From: an uncultured Porphyromonadaceae bacterium
GTDB taxonomy: Bacteria > Bacteroidota > Bacteroidia > Bacteroidales > Muribaculaceae
Direction: 5' to 3'
Assembly (NCBI GenBank): GCA_937921035.1
Contig: CALEUL010000045.1
Coordinates: 1-64,000, forward strand
DNA: 64,000 nucleotides
Under the pieces are notes generated by a model, which did not search any database, was not told the DNA's origin, and saw nothing but the letters and a program-made list of their open reading frames with translations. This document shows positions 1 through 8,637 of the stretch, in pieces; the first letter of the stretch is position 1, and every line of letters starts with the position of its first letter. Position numbers and translations under genes: made by a program.

Positions 1-311
<311 letters not shown>

Positions 312-470
312 TGAAAAACTAAGAAAAGCCGGCAGGAGGCGAAAGTCTCCGATGAAAAGAGCCGCCGGCGGCGCAGCATCGAAGTCTGTAAGCGATTAAA
401 GATTTGCGAGTGCTTCCGATATCCTTTTCCAACTTATAACGCCAGGCAAGAGCGCCTGGACGGCAACAAT

Positions 471-581
<111 letters not shown>

Positions 582-582
<1 letters not shown>

Positions 583-613
583 GCTCCGGAGAATCCTCTC
601 CGGAGCTTTTTTT
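582..613 (+). terminator. Rho-independent terminator of the rRNA operon
   Basis: A perfect 10-bp stem (AGCTCCGGAG / CTCCGGAGCT) with a 6-base loop is followed by seven T residues, directly after the 5S gene. Confidence 0.92.
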
Positions 614-704
614 ATCTAACTACGCCTTTATTCTTCACTTCGTCTCGAAATTCTGTTTTAGAACATTATTTTTTGCCGAACATGAAAAATTTATTCAAAA
701 AAAT

Positions 705-735
705 TTTGCAAACTGAAACTTTTGCAGTAACTTTG
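705..735 (+). promoter_or_regulatory. Promoter of the tRNA-Arg pair
   Basis: TTTG at 705-708, a 19-base spacer, and TAACTTTG at 728-735 match the Bacteroidetes housekeeping consensus TTTG-N19/20-TAnnTTTG. The first tRNA begins 22 bases downstream. Confidence 0.85.
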
Positions 736-757
736 CACTCGCAAAGCAAAGCTGCAA

Positions 758-831
758 GGCTCCTTAGCTCAACTGAATAGAGCATCTGACTACGGATCAG
801 AAGGTTACAGGTTTGAATCCTGTAGGAGTCA
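758..831 (+). tRNA. tRNA-Arg(ACG), copy 1
   Basis: A 74-base cloverleaf. The acceptor stem GGCTCCT pairs with AGGAGTC, the anticodon loop CTACGGA holds anticodon ACG (arginine, wobble inosine), and the T loop is GTTTGAATC. CCA is not encoded. It is identical to the copy at 875-948. Confidence 0.95.
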
Positions 832-874
832 CGAAATTTTTGGTTTCATTTCATAATTAGTAGTAGTTTAGTGA

Positions 875-948
875 GGCTCCTTAGCTCAACTGAATAGAGC
901 ATCTGACTACGGATCAGAAGGTTACAGGTTTGAATCCTGTAGGAGTCA
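875..948 (+). tRNA. tRNA-Arg(ACG), copy 2
   Basis: Base-for-base repeat of the first tRNA-Arg, 43 bases downstream of it. There is no obvious promoter between the two, so they are probably co-transcribed. Confidence 0.95.
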
Positions 949-950
949 CA

Positions 951-977
951 AAAGCGTTCCCGCGTGGAGCGCTTTTT
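951..977 (+). terminator. Terminator after the tRNA-Arg pair
   Basis: AAAGCGTTCC pairs with GGAGCGCTTT (one T-G mismatch) around a CGCGT loop and is followed by TT. It lies three bases after the second tRNA. Confidence 0.8.
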
Positions 978-979
978 GT

Positions 980-1189
980 TTATATAAACACTGATATTAT
1001 AATCATAACGATGCCCCCTATCATAGTAAGGCGGCAAATGTTGCGTTTGTAGAGCATACCTTTCTGTTTCTCTGGAAATCTTTCATTCTCTTTTCTATGT
1101 GTTATAACTTTTGCGCTTTGCCTGGCAAGTTCAACCCAGCCTATCACAATCAGAGCAATTCCAACCCACAGTAATATGTTTGCAGTCAT
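980..1189 (-). CDS. Small two-helix membrane protein, unknown function
   Basis: A 69-residue protein. The start at 1189 (MTANILLWVG) is chosen because the longer reading frame adds a non-hydrophobic N-terminus that runs into the hairpin region upstream. Helix 1 is about residues 4-22 and helix 2 about 51-68. The charged segment between them (HRKENERFPEKQKG) is predicted to face the cytoplasm. It sits tail-to-tail with the tRNA-Arg pair. I do not recognise a family, and the coding call rests on the two well-formed transmembrane segments. Confidence 0.55.
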   Translation of the reverse strand: MTANILLWVGIALIVIGWVELARQSAKVITHRKENERFPEKQKGMLYKRNICRLTMIGGIVMIIISVFI

Positions 1190-1280
1190 TTCGAATTCGT
1201 AGTTTAAGATTATAACCTTGCTGCAGCTAGGAAAGTTTTTAAAGCCGCCTGCTTTTCTTGGGCGTAAGACCTTCAAAAGT

Positions 1281-1310
1281 GAAAGCGCCGACAGATTTGC
1301 CGGCGCTTTC
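1281..1310 (-). terminator. Hairpin terminator downstream of the zeta-like gene pair
   Basis: GAAAGCGCCG / CGGCGCTTTC form a perfect 10-bp stem. On the minus strand it lies 30 bases past the stop of the small partner gene and is followed by the T-rich ACTTTTG. Confidence 0.7.
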
Positions 1311-1339
1311 ATATCGTGAAAAAAGATTATTAGAGTATA

Positions 1340-1543
1340 TTATTGTTTTTGATTCTGCTCTGTGGCTCCGTTGACTTCTTTGGCGAGAATCTCTGCTGCG
1401 GGCACGACAAGGGGACGGCCGTTTTCATCAGAAATCACCATATCCTGACCAAGGGAGGCTTTAAGGCGAAGAAGATTTTCATAACCTTGCTTTAATCCTC
1501 TATTGATTTTGTCTCTCAATTCTTGTTTTTCTTGTTCTGACAT
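1340..1543 (-). CDS. Small partner of the zeta-like ATPase, unknown function
   Basis: A 67-residue protein with a charged, probably helical N-terminal half (SEQEKQELRDKINRGLKQGY) and a C-terminal stretch DENGRPLVVPAAEILAKE. Its start overlaps the 3' end of the zeta-like gene by 28 bases, so the two are transcribed together and probably coupled in translation. Small proteins next to zeta-type kinases are often antitoxins, but this one resembles no epsilon antitoxin I know, so that role is only suggested by position. Confidence 0.65.
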   Translation of the reverse strand: MSEQEKQELRDKINRGLKQGYENLLRLKASLGQDMVISDENGRPLVVPAAEILAKEVNGATEQNQKQ

Positions 1544-2091
1544 GATTCTCTGATTCTGTTGAAAGTTTCTGAATTTAAAATCTTATCGTCATTAGCCAGC
1601 TCCAAAGGAGTATTCTGATTGTCATAAAAACTCCAGCTGTCAACAATACCGGTGAAAATATTGAAGAAATTCTCTAATCCTAACCAATAACGGCGATGTA
1701 TTGTTTCGGTAGGAATATTATGGCCGCCTTCGCTAACCCTTTTGGCTACACGTTTTACAGCTATTTCGGGGGACGGCAGCCAAAAAAACAAAAGAACAAC
1801 ATTATAGCCCCGTTCATGTACCCGGCGGACAAGTGAAGCGTAGCTTCGTGTAGCGAGTGTTGTTTCAATAGCAAATGTTTTCCTTTGTTCTAATAATGTA
1901 TTGATACGGCGAATCATAAGTTTGCCGGCTTCTATGGCGACTGATTCGGGATTGAATGGCGAAAGTCCTTTTGCAATCTCGTCGGCATTGACAAATTCAC
2001 GACAACCCAACAAATCCGGTAGAACTGAATAGGAAGCCGTTGTTTTTCCGGCTCCGTTGCATCCTGCGATTATGTATAACGTGGGTCTCAT
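1516..2091 (-). CDS. Zeta-toxin-like P-loop kinase/ATPase
   Basis: A 191-residue protein of the zeta toxin / predicted ABC-type ATPase group (COG4185-like). The Walker A motif GCNGAGKTT is at residues 10-18. It is followed by FVNADEIAKGLSPFNPE, the region that binds UDP-GlcNAc in true zeta toxins, and by FAIETTLATRSY and a basic lid (VKRVAKRVSEGGHNIP). The start at 2091 (MRPTLY) is preferred over one five codons upstream because it sits right before the first beta strand. Zeta toxins phosphorylate UDP-GlcNAc and block wall synthesis; whether this member does so is not known. The small overlapping gene downstream is the candidate antitoxin, in the reverse of the classic epsilon-zeta order. Confidence 0.85.
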   Translation of the reverse strand: MRPTLYIIAGCNGAGKTTASYSVLPDLLGCREFVNADEIAKGLSPFNPESVAIEAGKLMIRRINTLLEQRKTFAIETTLATRSYASLVRRVHERGYNVVLLFFWLPSPEIAVKRVAKRVSEGGHNIPTETIHRRYWLGLENFFNIFTGIVDSWSFYDNQNTPLELANDDKILNSETFNRIRESCQNKKNKN

Positions 2092-2104
2092 GAATATTAA
2101 TGCC

Positions 2105-2137
2105 AAAAAATCCCGCAGGCAGTCTGCTTGCGGGATT
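2105..2137 (-). terminator. Terminator after tRNA-Ser
   Basis: AATCCCGCA / TGCGGGATT form a 9-bp stem, followed on the minus strand by a T run (TTTTTT). It lies just past the 3' end of tRNA-Ser. Confidence 0.85.
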
Positions 2138-2145
2138 CTTATTTG

Positions 2146-2233
2146 CGGAGCGACCGAGATTCGAACTCGGGATACGCTTTTGACGTATACACGCTTTCCA
2201 GGCGTGCCTCTTCAGCCACTCGAGCATCGCTCC
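2146..2233 (-). tRNA. tRNA-Ser(GGA)
   Basis: An 88-base class II tRNA read from the minus strand. The acceptor GGAGCGA pairs with TCGCTCC, the discriminator is G, the anticodon loop is CTGGAAA with anticodon GGA, and there is a long variable arm and a GTTCGAATC T loop. CCA is not encoded. Confidence 0.95.
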
Positions 2234-2249
2234 TTGCTGTTTGCGGTTG

Positions 2250-2257
2250 CAAAGTTA
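2250..2257 (-). promoter_or_regulatory. -7 element of the tRNA-Ser promoter
   Basis: CAAAGTTA on the plus strand is TAACTTTG on the minus strand, an exact TAnnTTTG match 17 bases before the tRNA. No good TTTG is seen at the expected -33 distance. Confidence 0.6.
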
Positions 2258-2392
2258 ATAATTAATTTCGATATTTCAGTAACATTGGCGATTATTTCTT
2301 CAAAAATATTTTTTAGAGACCTCCGAATCCCCATGCAGATTGCAAGAGCAACCGTTTGTATGGGAGTAACGAAAAAAATCGCTATCTTTGCG

Positions 2393-2400
2393 TTGCAATT
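2393..2400 (+). promoter_or_regulatory. -7 element upstream of the LptF/G gene
   Basis: TATCTTTG matches TAnnTTTG and lies 16 bases before the start codon. A TTTG at 2355-2358 is too far upstream (34 bases), so the -33 element is weak or absent. Confidence 0.5.
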
Positions 2401-2416
2401 TTGCGCTTTACCGACA

Positions 2417-4225
2417 ATGATGATTAAACGTTTATACACATATATGCTTCAGCGGTTTCTGCCGCTGTTCATGATGACGTTTTTTATTTGTCTGTTCATT
2501 GTGCTGATGCAGTTCCTCTGGCGCTTTGTCGACGATCTGGTCGGAAAAGGTCTGTCGGTTGACGTTATAGGCGAACTGTTCTTCTATGCAGCACTCACAA
2601 TGGTGCCGACGGCGCTCCCTCTGGCCGTCTTGCTTGCCTCGCTGATGGTTTTCGGTAACCTCGGCGAGAATTTCGAACTCACGGCCATGAAGGCTTCGGG
2701 AATATCTCTGTTCCGAATCATGAAGCCCCTTACCGTATTCATGGTTTTTGTGGCACTTGGCGCGTTTTTCTTCCAGAACAACGTGCTGCCTGTGGCGCAG
2801 ACAAAGATGTGGACGCTGATGTTCTCGGTACGCCAGAAGTCCCCAGAGGTTGAGATTCCCGAGCGTTCCTTCTACGACCAGATTCCGAACATGAATCTCT
2901 ACGTGGAAAAGAAGAACCCCGAGACGGGAATGCTCTACGATATGATTATCTACGACCTCTCGCGCGGCCTGGACAATACGCGCGTAATCCTTGCCGATTC
3001 TGGCCGTTTCAATTTCACCGAGGACAAGACTAAGCTGTTCCTGAAGCTGCATTCCGGAGAGATGTTCGAGAACATGCGCGACAATTCTATGGGCAGCAAC
3101 ACTTCCAAGTTCCTCCCCTTCCGCCGAGAGCATTTCACGCAAAAAGAAGTATATTTCCCATTTGACGTGAACTTCAACCGCATGGACGAGAGCGGCGTCC
3201 GCGCACTCTATGTCGGTCAGAATATATCGCAGCTGCGCCATTCAATCGATTCTATCGGTCAGAGGGTGGATTCGATAGGAAATACTTATGCCCGCGAGAT
3301 TGTGGATGTGCCTTATTTCGGAATCAGTTCCACACGCAGCGTAATGAAAGATGGAGAGATTGTAAAGGAACCACGTCCCGAGGTCGCTCTTGAAAAGCCT
3401 GTCGACGTCGACTCGCTTTTTGCGGGTCCGTCGCCGAGCCAGGCAAAATCGTATGTGGCGCAGGCTCTCGCCAAGGCCAAGCGACAGAAGCAGGAGTACA
3501 TGTACCGCAGCATGGTCCTCACCGAGGAAGCAAAGCTGATGCGCCGGCATGATATCGAGATGCAGCGTAAGTTCACGCTGTCGTTCGCGTGCATAATCTT
3601 CTTCTTCATCGGTGCGCCGTTAGGTGCAATCATCAAGAAAGGCGGCCTGGGTACACCTCTGGTTATTTCGGTGCTGCTCTTCATATTCTACTATATCATC
3701 GACAACGCCGGCTACAAGATGGCACGCGACGGCAAAGTTGATGTGTGGGAAGGCATTTGGCTCAGCTCTGCCGTGCTGCTGCCGCTGGGCGTCTTCTTCA
3801 CATATAAGGCCGTGGGCGATTCTGCCGTATTCAATTTCGACGCATACCGCAACTTCTTCAACCGCCTCATTGGACGCACCGTCCCGCGTGCCCTGATGAT
3901 GAAAGAAGTGAGAATCGCCGAGGTCGACACTACCGTTGCCGTCGAAATGCTCGGGAATCTGCGTGCTCACGCCGCAGAGATTTTGGCGGCTGTGAACGCG
4001 CGAATGAAGCCGATGCGCTTCTTCGACAGGCGCCCCGGAACGCTGCGCGACGAGCTTAACGCCGTTGTCGACTATCTGTCCAACAGCGACGACATGTACG
4101 TGATTAATTATCTGAACAAATATCCCTTCAATCCCACATACAAGAACCTGCCTGGTATAATCGCCACTACCGACACGCTTTTGCGGCGCCTGGAGCCAAC
4201 GCAGAGTTCCGACATGGATAAATGA
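2417..4225 (+). CDS. LptF/LptG family (YjgP/YjgQ) LPS export permease
   Basis: A 602-residue inner-membrane permease. In the Lpt system, LptF and LptG work with the LptB ATPase to extract lipopolysaccharide from the inner membrane. Transmembrane segments lie near residues 15-36, 50-75 and 98-120, then a periplasmic beta-jellyroll region of over 200 residues, then the C-terminal membrane segments (FTLSFACIIFFFIGAPLGAI and following). A cytoplasmic tail of about 130 residues follows the last helix. This is longer than the proteobacterial 360-residue form but usual for Bacteroidetes. The start MMIKRLYTYML is chosen over an upstream in-frame start that would run through the tRNA-Ser gene. It overlaps ribBA by four bases (ATGA). 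Confidence 0.93.
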   Translation: MMIKRLYTYMLQRFLPLFMMTFFICLFIVLMQFLWRFVDDLVGKGLSVDVIGELFFYAALTMVPTALPLAVLLASLMVFGNLGENFELTAMKASGISLFRIMKPLTVFMVFVALGAFFFQNNVLPVAQTKMWTLMFSVRQKSPEVEIPERSFYDQIPNMNLYVEKKNPETGMLYDMIIYDLSRGLDNTRVILADSGRFNFTEDKTKLFLKLHSGEMFENMRDNSMGSNTSKFLPFRREHFTQKEVYFPFDVNFNRMDESGVRALYVGQNISQLRHSIDSIGQRVDSIGNTYAREIVDVPYFGISSTRSVMKDGEIVKEPRPEVALEKPVDVDSLFAGPSPSQAKSYVAQALAKAKRQKQEYMYRSMVLTEEAKLMRRHDIEMQRKFTLSFACIIFFFIGAPLGAIIKKGGLGTPLVISVLLFIFYYIIDNAGYKMARDGKVDVWEGIWLSSAVLLPLGVFFTYKAVGDSAVFNFDAYRNFFNRLIGRTVPRALMMKEVRIAEVDTTVAVEMLGNLRAHAAEILAAVNARMKPMRFFDRRPGTLRDELNAVVDYLSNSDDMYVINYLNKYPFNPTYKNLPGIIATTDTLLRRLEPTQSSDMDK

Positions 4226-5445
4226 CTATGGACAAAAAAATAAAACTCGACAGCATCGCGGAAGCCATTGAGGATTTCCGTCAGGGTAAAATGGTTATTG
4301 TCGTAGATGACGAAGACCGCGAGAACGAGGGCGACCTCATTGTGGCCGCCGAGAAAATTACGCCCGAACAGGTGAATTTCATGCTCAAGAACGCGCGCGG
4401 TGTGTTATGCGCACCCATCACCATATCACGCTGCCGCGAGCTCAGGCTGCCGCATCAGGTGGAGGACAATACCTCTATGCTCGGCACCCCATTCACCATT
4501 ACCGTCGATAAACTCCAGGGCTGCACTACAGGTGTTAGTGCCGAAGACCGCTGCGCCACTATACGCGCGCTTGCCGATCCTGCTTCCACGCCCGAAACAT
4601 TCGGACGTCCTGGACACATCAATCCGCTGTATGCTCAGGATCAGGGTGTGCTCCGTCGCAGCGGCCATACCGAGGCTGCTGTAGACCTCGCCAGGCTTGC
4701 CGGCCTTGAGCCTGCCGCCGCTCTTATGGAGATTATGAGCGACGACGGCAGCATGGCTCGACTGCCCGAACTGAGGCGCCGTGCCGACGAATGGGGCCTG
4801 AAGCTCATTTCAATACGCGACCTCATCGCATACCGCCTCAACACCGAAAAACTTGTCGAAATGGGAGTGGAGGTAGAAATGCCCACTGCATACGGACATT
4901 TCAGGCTCATACCCTTCCGCCAGAAGAACAACGGCCTCGAGCATATCGCTTTGATAAAGGGAAATGTGGCCGACGGAGACCCTGTCCTCGTGCGCGTGCA
5001 TTCGTCATGCGCTACAGGCGATATTTTCGCCTCGCAGCGGTGCGACTGCGGCGAGCAGCTGCACAAAGCCATGCAGATGATCGAAAAAGAGGGTCGGGGT
5101 GCCGTGGTATACCTCAATCAGGAGGGACGCGGCATTGGGCTGATGGACAAAATACGCGCCTACAAGCTCCAGGAGCAAGGGCTCGACACCGTCGATGCAA
5201 ATCTCCATCTTGGCCACGACGCCGACGAACGCGACTACGGTGTTGGAGCGCAGATTCTGAATATGCTTGGCATACGCAAGATGCGTCTTATGAGCAACAA
5301 CCCCGTCAAGCGCGTGGGGCTCGAAGGATATGGCCTCGAGGTGGTGGAAAACGTGCCAATCGAGGTAAACCCAAACGAATATAATTCGCGTTACCTCCGC
5401 ACAAAGAAGGAACGGATGGGGCACAATCTCCACAACGTCGAATGA
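4222..5445 (+). CDS. ribBA: Bifunctional DHBP synthase / GTP cyclohydrolase II
   Basis: A 407-residue cytoplasmic enzyme catalysing two entry steps of riboflavin synthesis. The N-terminal domain (about 1-205) makes 3,4-dihydroxy-2-butanone 4-phosphate from ribulose 5-phosphate and has the acidic motif DDEDRENEGDL (29-39) and RPGHINPL. The C-terminal domain (about 206-402) is GTP cyclohydrolase II, with the zinc motif CATGDIFASQRCDCG and the catalytic segment NQEGRGIGL. Its start overlaps the permease stop and its stop overlaps the next gene, each by four bases, so the three genes are translationally coupled. ribH lies about 29 kb away. Confidence 0.97.
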   Translation: MTMDKKIKLDSIAEAIEDFRQGKMVIVVDDEDRENEGDLIVAAEKITPEQVNFMLKNARGVLCAPITISRCRELRLPHQVEDNTSMLGTPFTITVDKLQGCTTGVSAEDRCATIRALADPASTPETFGRPGHINPLYAQDQGVLRRSGHTEAAVDLARLAGLEPAAALMEIMSDDGSMARLPELRRRADEWGLKLISIRDLIAYRLNTEKLVEMGVEVEMPTAYGHFRLIPFRQKNNGLEHIALIKGNVADGDPVLVRVHSSCATGDIFASQRCDCGEQLHKAMQMIEKEGRGAVVYLNQEGRGIGLMDKIRAYKLQEQGLDTVDANLHLGHDADERDYGVGAQILNMLGIRKMRLMSNNPVKRVGLEGYGLEVVENVPIEVNPNEYNSRYLRTKKERMGHNLHNVE

Positions 5446-6029
5446 GCGACGTTTTCAGTGAACACCGCGCCCTTGTGGAGAGCGGCGACATACAGGCGGC
5501 CATCCGCCTTAGCGGAGAGGCTCTCGCAAAGGCCGAGGCTGCTTTGGCTCAGGTGCGCGAACGTCCGTGCCGCGACGACGATAAAATAGCTGCCGCACGC
5601 GAGTTCTTTGCCGTGGCCGGACTGCATTTGTCCGACCTTAATTATGTCGGCATGGAAAGCGACGAGGCCGGCCTTGCCGTCATGGTGCCCGCTACGCTGC
5701 TGATAATGAAAGTGAATCCCGAGACTGTGCCCGTGCAATATGTGTACTGGCTGCAGATGACGGTTTCGCGCCTTGCGGAACTGTTGCCCCGCTTCCGCGA
5801 TGCCGCACTCGAAGAGGCTTTTCCGCCCCTTGTGGCTCTCGCAGTCGCCACTTGCGACGATTTAGCCCGGCGCATGCAGCTTACCCCCGAATTGCTGCGC
5901 AACAACGATATGCTGCGCGAAAGTCCCGATTCTGATGCAACTTTCAACGGTGAGAAAGTCGTGCCCACAATGGCCATAGACATCCTGATGAATTTCCTTG
6001 CCGCACGCGGAAGCGTAAACGCCCGATAA
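5442..6029 (+). CDS. Unknown alpha-helical protein coupled to ribBA
   Basis: A 195-residue protein with no signal peptide or clear transmembrane helix. It is rich in Ala, Leu and Glu and looks fully helical, somewhat like a tetratricopeptide repeat protein in its first 60 residues (AAIRLSGEALAKAEAALAQV). I do not recognise a family. It begins inside the ribBA stop codon (ATGA overlap), so it is expressed with the riboflavin enzyme and the Lpt permease. A hairpin terminator follows 18 bases after the stop. A link to riboflavin is not shown by the sequence. Confidence 0.8.
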   Translation: MSDVFSEHRALVESGDIQAAIRLSGEALAKAEAALAQVRERPCRDDDKIAAAREFFAVAGLHLSDLNYVGMESDEAGLAVMVPATLLIMKVNPETVPVQYVYWLQMTVSRLAELLPRFRDAALEEAFPPLVALAVATCDDLARRMQLTPELLRNNDMLRESPDSDATFNGEKVVPTMAIDILMNFLAARGSVNAR

Positions 6030-6047
6030 ATCAACAATATACAAAAA

Positions 6048-6079
6048 CAAAGGCCTCCGTTTCCGGGGGCCTTTGTTTT
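6048..6079 (+). terminator. Terminator of the LptF/G-ribBA operon
   Basis: CAAAGGCC and GGCCTTTG pair across a short C/G-rich loop and are followed by a T run. Read from the other strand, the stem is preceded by A residues, so it may also stop the convergent secreted-protein gene. Confidence 0.8.
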
Positions 6080-6095
6080 TGATTGGGAAATTGAA

Positions 6096-8174
6096 TTATT
6101 TTACAAGAACCTTGCTTGCGGAAGCGCCCTGGCGACGGATATAGATGCCGGGGGTGAGGGTGTCTGCATTCACGCGGATGCCCTGCAGGTTGAAGAATTC
6201 AACGGGTGCGTTGTCGGCTGCGTTTACATTGTCAACACCTACAACGCCGGTTGTCAGCATAATGCTGCCGGTCTCGAGAGTTTCCATGTCAATCGTGAGG
6301 TCTATCTTCACGTTGGTGAGGTTTACGGCTGTGAATGTGCCCTTGTTGCTGTTGGAAAGGAATGCCAGGCCGGAATTGGTGAATTCCTGGTTGTATGCCG
6401 GTGCGTATACTTCGCCGTTCGAGCCGGTGATGGTGAATTCTCCGTTGAGTTCGGCTACGGTAATGGTGTATTCGCCTTCGCCAACTTCGGTGAACTGTTC
6501 GGAAGAACCGTTGCAGTTCAGATAGAATGCCGGAGCTTCGGCAGCGGCGGGAACCTCGAAGGTATACATTGCAGAGAAGCTCCTTTCAAGTGTGCCGCTC
6601 TTGAATATCTGGTAAACTTCAGCTTTTGTTTCGCTGACTTTGCGTACGAAGATACCGCAGCCGAAACCAGCGGGAGAACCTACGGAACCCCAACCATCCT
6701 CATAGTTGTAGTCGGATGTAGCTACGATGTTGCCTTCCTCGTCGTTTACTACGAAGTTAGCACCCCATACACCGGTGTCGGCCATACGGAATACATACTG
6801 CTTGCCGCCGAGAACAACAACGTCGAAACCGTTCTGTGTCTGGGGTGCCCAGTTTTCCGGCAGACCTTCTACAGAGGGCTTGGGCAGATAGGCTGCCTCG
6901 CTGTCCTCGTTCACATAACCGATGTTCCATGTGTCGTTGCCTGTATAGTAGTAGAAGCAGTTGGCTACGTTATCCTCGTCGATGCCTTCCATAGTCTCTA
7001 CTGCGGGCTGTGCGTAGGCTGTGGTGTTGGCTGCGAAGAATTCTGCGCCTGTAATGTATTCTATAGTCTGGAATTCGCCGTTCTTGATCCATACGGGGAT
7101 GGGCGCTGTCTGTGTGTTGGCTGTGAGGTAGCAGAGTCCGCCTTCCTCGCTGAAGAAGTCGCCGATGGCGCGGCCGTTCATGTCGGCGCGGTTGCCTTCC
7201 CATGTGGATTCGGTGGGACGTTCGATTGTGATGTCCTTAACAGTCTGGAGGTCTGCGCTGATAAGGGTGAACAGATTCCAGTTGCTTGCGCCGGTGGGCC
7301 AGTTGCGGTTGATGAGCATGTTGCCGGCTTCGTCGACGAACAGACCTTTGTTCATTGCGGTTTCGTTGCGGAAGATGGTGTCGACCTTTTCGCCGTCGTT
7401 GGTCAGGATGGCAGTGCCGTTAACGGTATAAATCTTACCGTTTAAGCCATTGCCGCCGCGTACGTCGGCAGTGTAGCCTTCATGCGATTTCCATTTGAGG
7501 CTGAGCGTGGGAGCGGTAACGGGAATGGGTTCTGCTTCTGCACCTTCAAGAACGATGTTGTCGATGAACCAGCGCATTGCTTTATCAGTGGGCCACTGTT
7601 CGTCGCAATTACGGATTGTAATTTTGTCGCCGGCCTTGAGGTTGCCGAGATCGAGTGTTACGTTTACCCATGAATATGCGGAGTCTTTCTCACGGACAAA
7701 TTCAGGTACTTTCACAATTCTGCCATCAGCTATAACAATAAGTTTCGTAGGATCCCATTCGCCGGAGTTCCAGCGCTGTGAACACCAGTCGAAAGTCAGT
7801 TTCGCTTCATTTACGTCAACTGTAAGAGGGGGCAGAACAAGACCGGTCTGATAGCCGGTTAGACCCATTTTCAAATAATTGCGCTGAAGATAAGCCTGTT
7901 CTTGCGGCTCTCGTGGATCAAGGGAGCCATGATGAATCGCAATGAATTCATAACCCTTGGCGAGGAGAGCGTCGTAAGTGGATACTTCGTCAACCTTGTT
8001 GGTGCCGAGTTGCTGGGCAGTAGCTTTTTGATTGTTGGTCTCAATAGTCTGTCCTGCCGGTTTCTGGCTTGACCACGGTTCGAGCCACTCGAAATCCTCC
8101 TGGAAATAAACAACCTGTGCGGATGCAAACATGGCTGCTCCGCAGCATAGTGCTGTCAGTAAAGTTTTCTTCAT
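6096..8174 (-). CDS. Large secreted protein with an adhesin-type N-terminal domain and sorting tail
   Basis: A 692-residue exported protein. A signal peptide (MKKTLLTALCCGAAMFASAQ) is followed by a region starting YFQEDFEWLEPWS that resembles the cleaved-adhesin / choice-of-anchor J fold (about 25-215: WCSQRW, GDKITIRNCDEQW, WFIDNIVLEG). The middle (about 220-540) has WNL- and YTGNDTWNIGYV-type beta segments that may form a propeller. The C-terminal 50 residues (VEFFNLQGIRVNADTLTPG then IYIRRQG and a basic end) look like the type A sorting tail of the type IX secretion system, which would place it on the cell surface or outside the cell. Its substrate is unknown. It has its own consensus promoter and no operon partner. 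Confidence 0.85.
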   Translation of the reverse strand: MKKTLLTALCCGAAMFASAQVVYFQEDFEWLEPWSSQKPAGQTIETNNQKATAQQLGTNKVDEVSTYDALLAKGYEFIAIHHGSLDPREPQEQAYLQRNYLKMGLTGYQTGLVLPPLTVDVNEAKLTFDWCSQRWNSGEWDPTKLIVIADGRIVKVPEFVREKDSAYSWVNVTLDLGNLKAGDKITIRNCDEQWPTDKAMRWFIDNIVLEGAEAEPIPVTAPTLSLKWKSHEGYTADVRGGNGLNGKIYTVNGTAILTNDGEKVDTIFRNETAMNKGLFVDEAGNMLINRNWPTGASNWNLFTLISADLQTVKDITIERPTESTWEGNRADMNGRAIGDFFSEEGGLCYLTANTQTAPIPVWIKNGEFQTIEYITGAEFFAANTTAYAQPAVETMEGIDEDNVANCFYYYTGNDTWNIGYVNEDSEAAYLPKPSVEGLPENWAPQTQNGFDVVVLGGKQYVFRMADTGVWGANFVVNDEEGNIVATSDYNYEDGWGSVGSPAGFGCGIFVRKVSETKAEVYQIFKSGTLERSFSAMYTFEVPAAAEAPAFYLNCNGSSEQFTEVGEGEYTITVAELNGEFTITGSNGEVYAPAYNQEFTNSGLAFLSNSNKGTFTAVNLTNVKIDLTIDMETLETGSIMLTTGVVGVDNVNAADNAPVEFFNLQGIRVNADTLTPGIYIRRQGASASKVLVK

Positions 8175-8235
8175 AAAATTGAATTTAAGTTTTGTGATAT
8201 TGTTAAGGTTTCGCTGTTCGTGTTTTATCCTGTGG

Positions 8236-8267
8236 CAAATTTAAGTACAAAAAAAATCAACTGCAAA
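8236..8267 (-). promoter_or_regulatory. Promoter of the large secreted-protein gene
   Basis: Read on the minus strand: TTTG (plus 8264-8267), a 20-base spacer, then TAAATTTG (plus 8236-8243). Both elements match the Bacteroidetes consensus. It lies 62 bases before the start codon. Confidence 0.85.
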
Positions 8268-8579
8268 ATTTTAGACAAAAATATTAAAAAATATTTAGAA
8301 AATTATTTGAATTATTTGAATATTATTTGATATAGAACGATACCGCTTTTGGTCTGTGTCCGCATATATGTCCCGCAATCCTGCGTTCGCGCCTCCCGAA
8401 ATCTCTCCATCAATTCAGCCCGGATTGTCCACGCTCAGGTTGTAGGGACTGCTGCTTTCTGAGCTGGTTATACCGCCGGACAAATAATCAGCAAAACTCG
8501 TTTTTTTCTCCGGTACATCCCCTCTAAATGCCACTTTTCTTAAAATTTACATTTTGTAGAAGTTAATTTAATGGCAGAA

Positions 8580-8611
8580 TTTGCGCGAACCGAGGAATTT
8601 ACTTAAGTTTG
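8580..8611 (+). promoter_or_regulatory. Promoter of the CHASE2-caspase cluster
   Basis: TTTG at 8580-8583, a 20-base spacer and TAAGTTTG at 8604-8611 match the consensus exactly. It lies 26 bases before the CHASE2 start. No comparable match was seen inside the cluster, so it may drive all seven genes. Confidence 0.85.
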
Positions 8612-8637
8612 CAAATTAAATTAACCATTCGTTGCAC

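Larger units (their letters stand above)
8175..8637. other. 463-base divergent intergenic region
   Basis: It holds the minus-strand promoter of the secreted-protein gene (8236-8267) and the plus-strand promoter of the CHASE2 cluster (8580-8611). Between them, 8298-8335 is AT-rich with three copies of an ATTATTTGA-like unit, and 8335-8560 is of ordinary composition with no convincing reading frame or RNA signal. Confidence 0.7.

Noticed and set aside
2057..2416. N-terminal extension of the LptF/G frame
   Set aside because: It runs through the tRNA-Ser gene and its promoter. The start at 2417 begins the first membrane helix and follows a -7 element.
2432..3241. 269-codon minus-strand frame inside the LptF/G gene
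   Set aside because: A His/Glu-rich shadow frame with no recognisable domain, opposite a well-supported permease.
4222..5445. FMN riboswitch control of ribBA
   Set aside because: ribBA begins inside the stop codon of the preceding gene, so there is no leader, and no RFN-type sequence was seen upstream of the operon.
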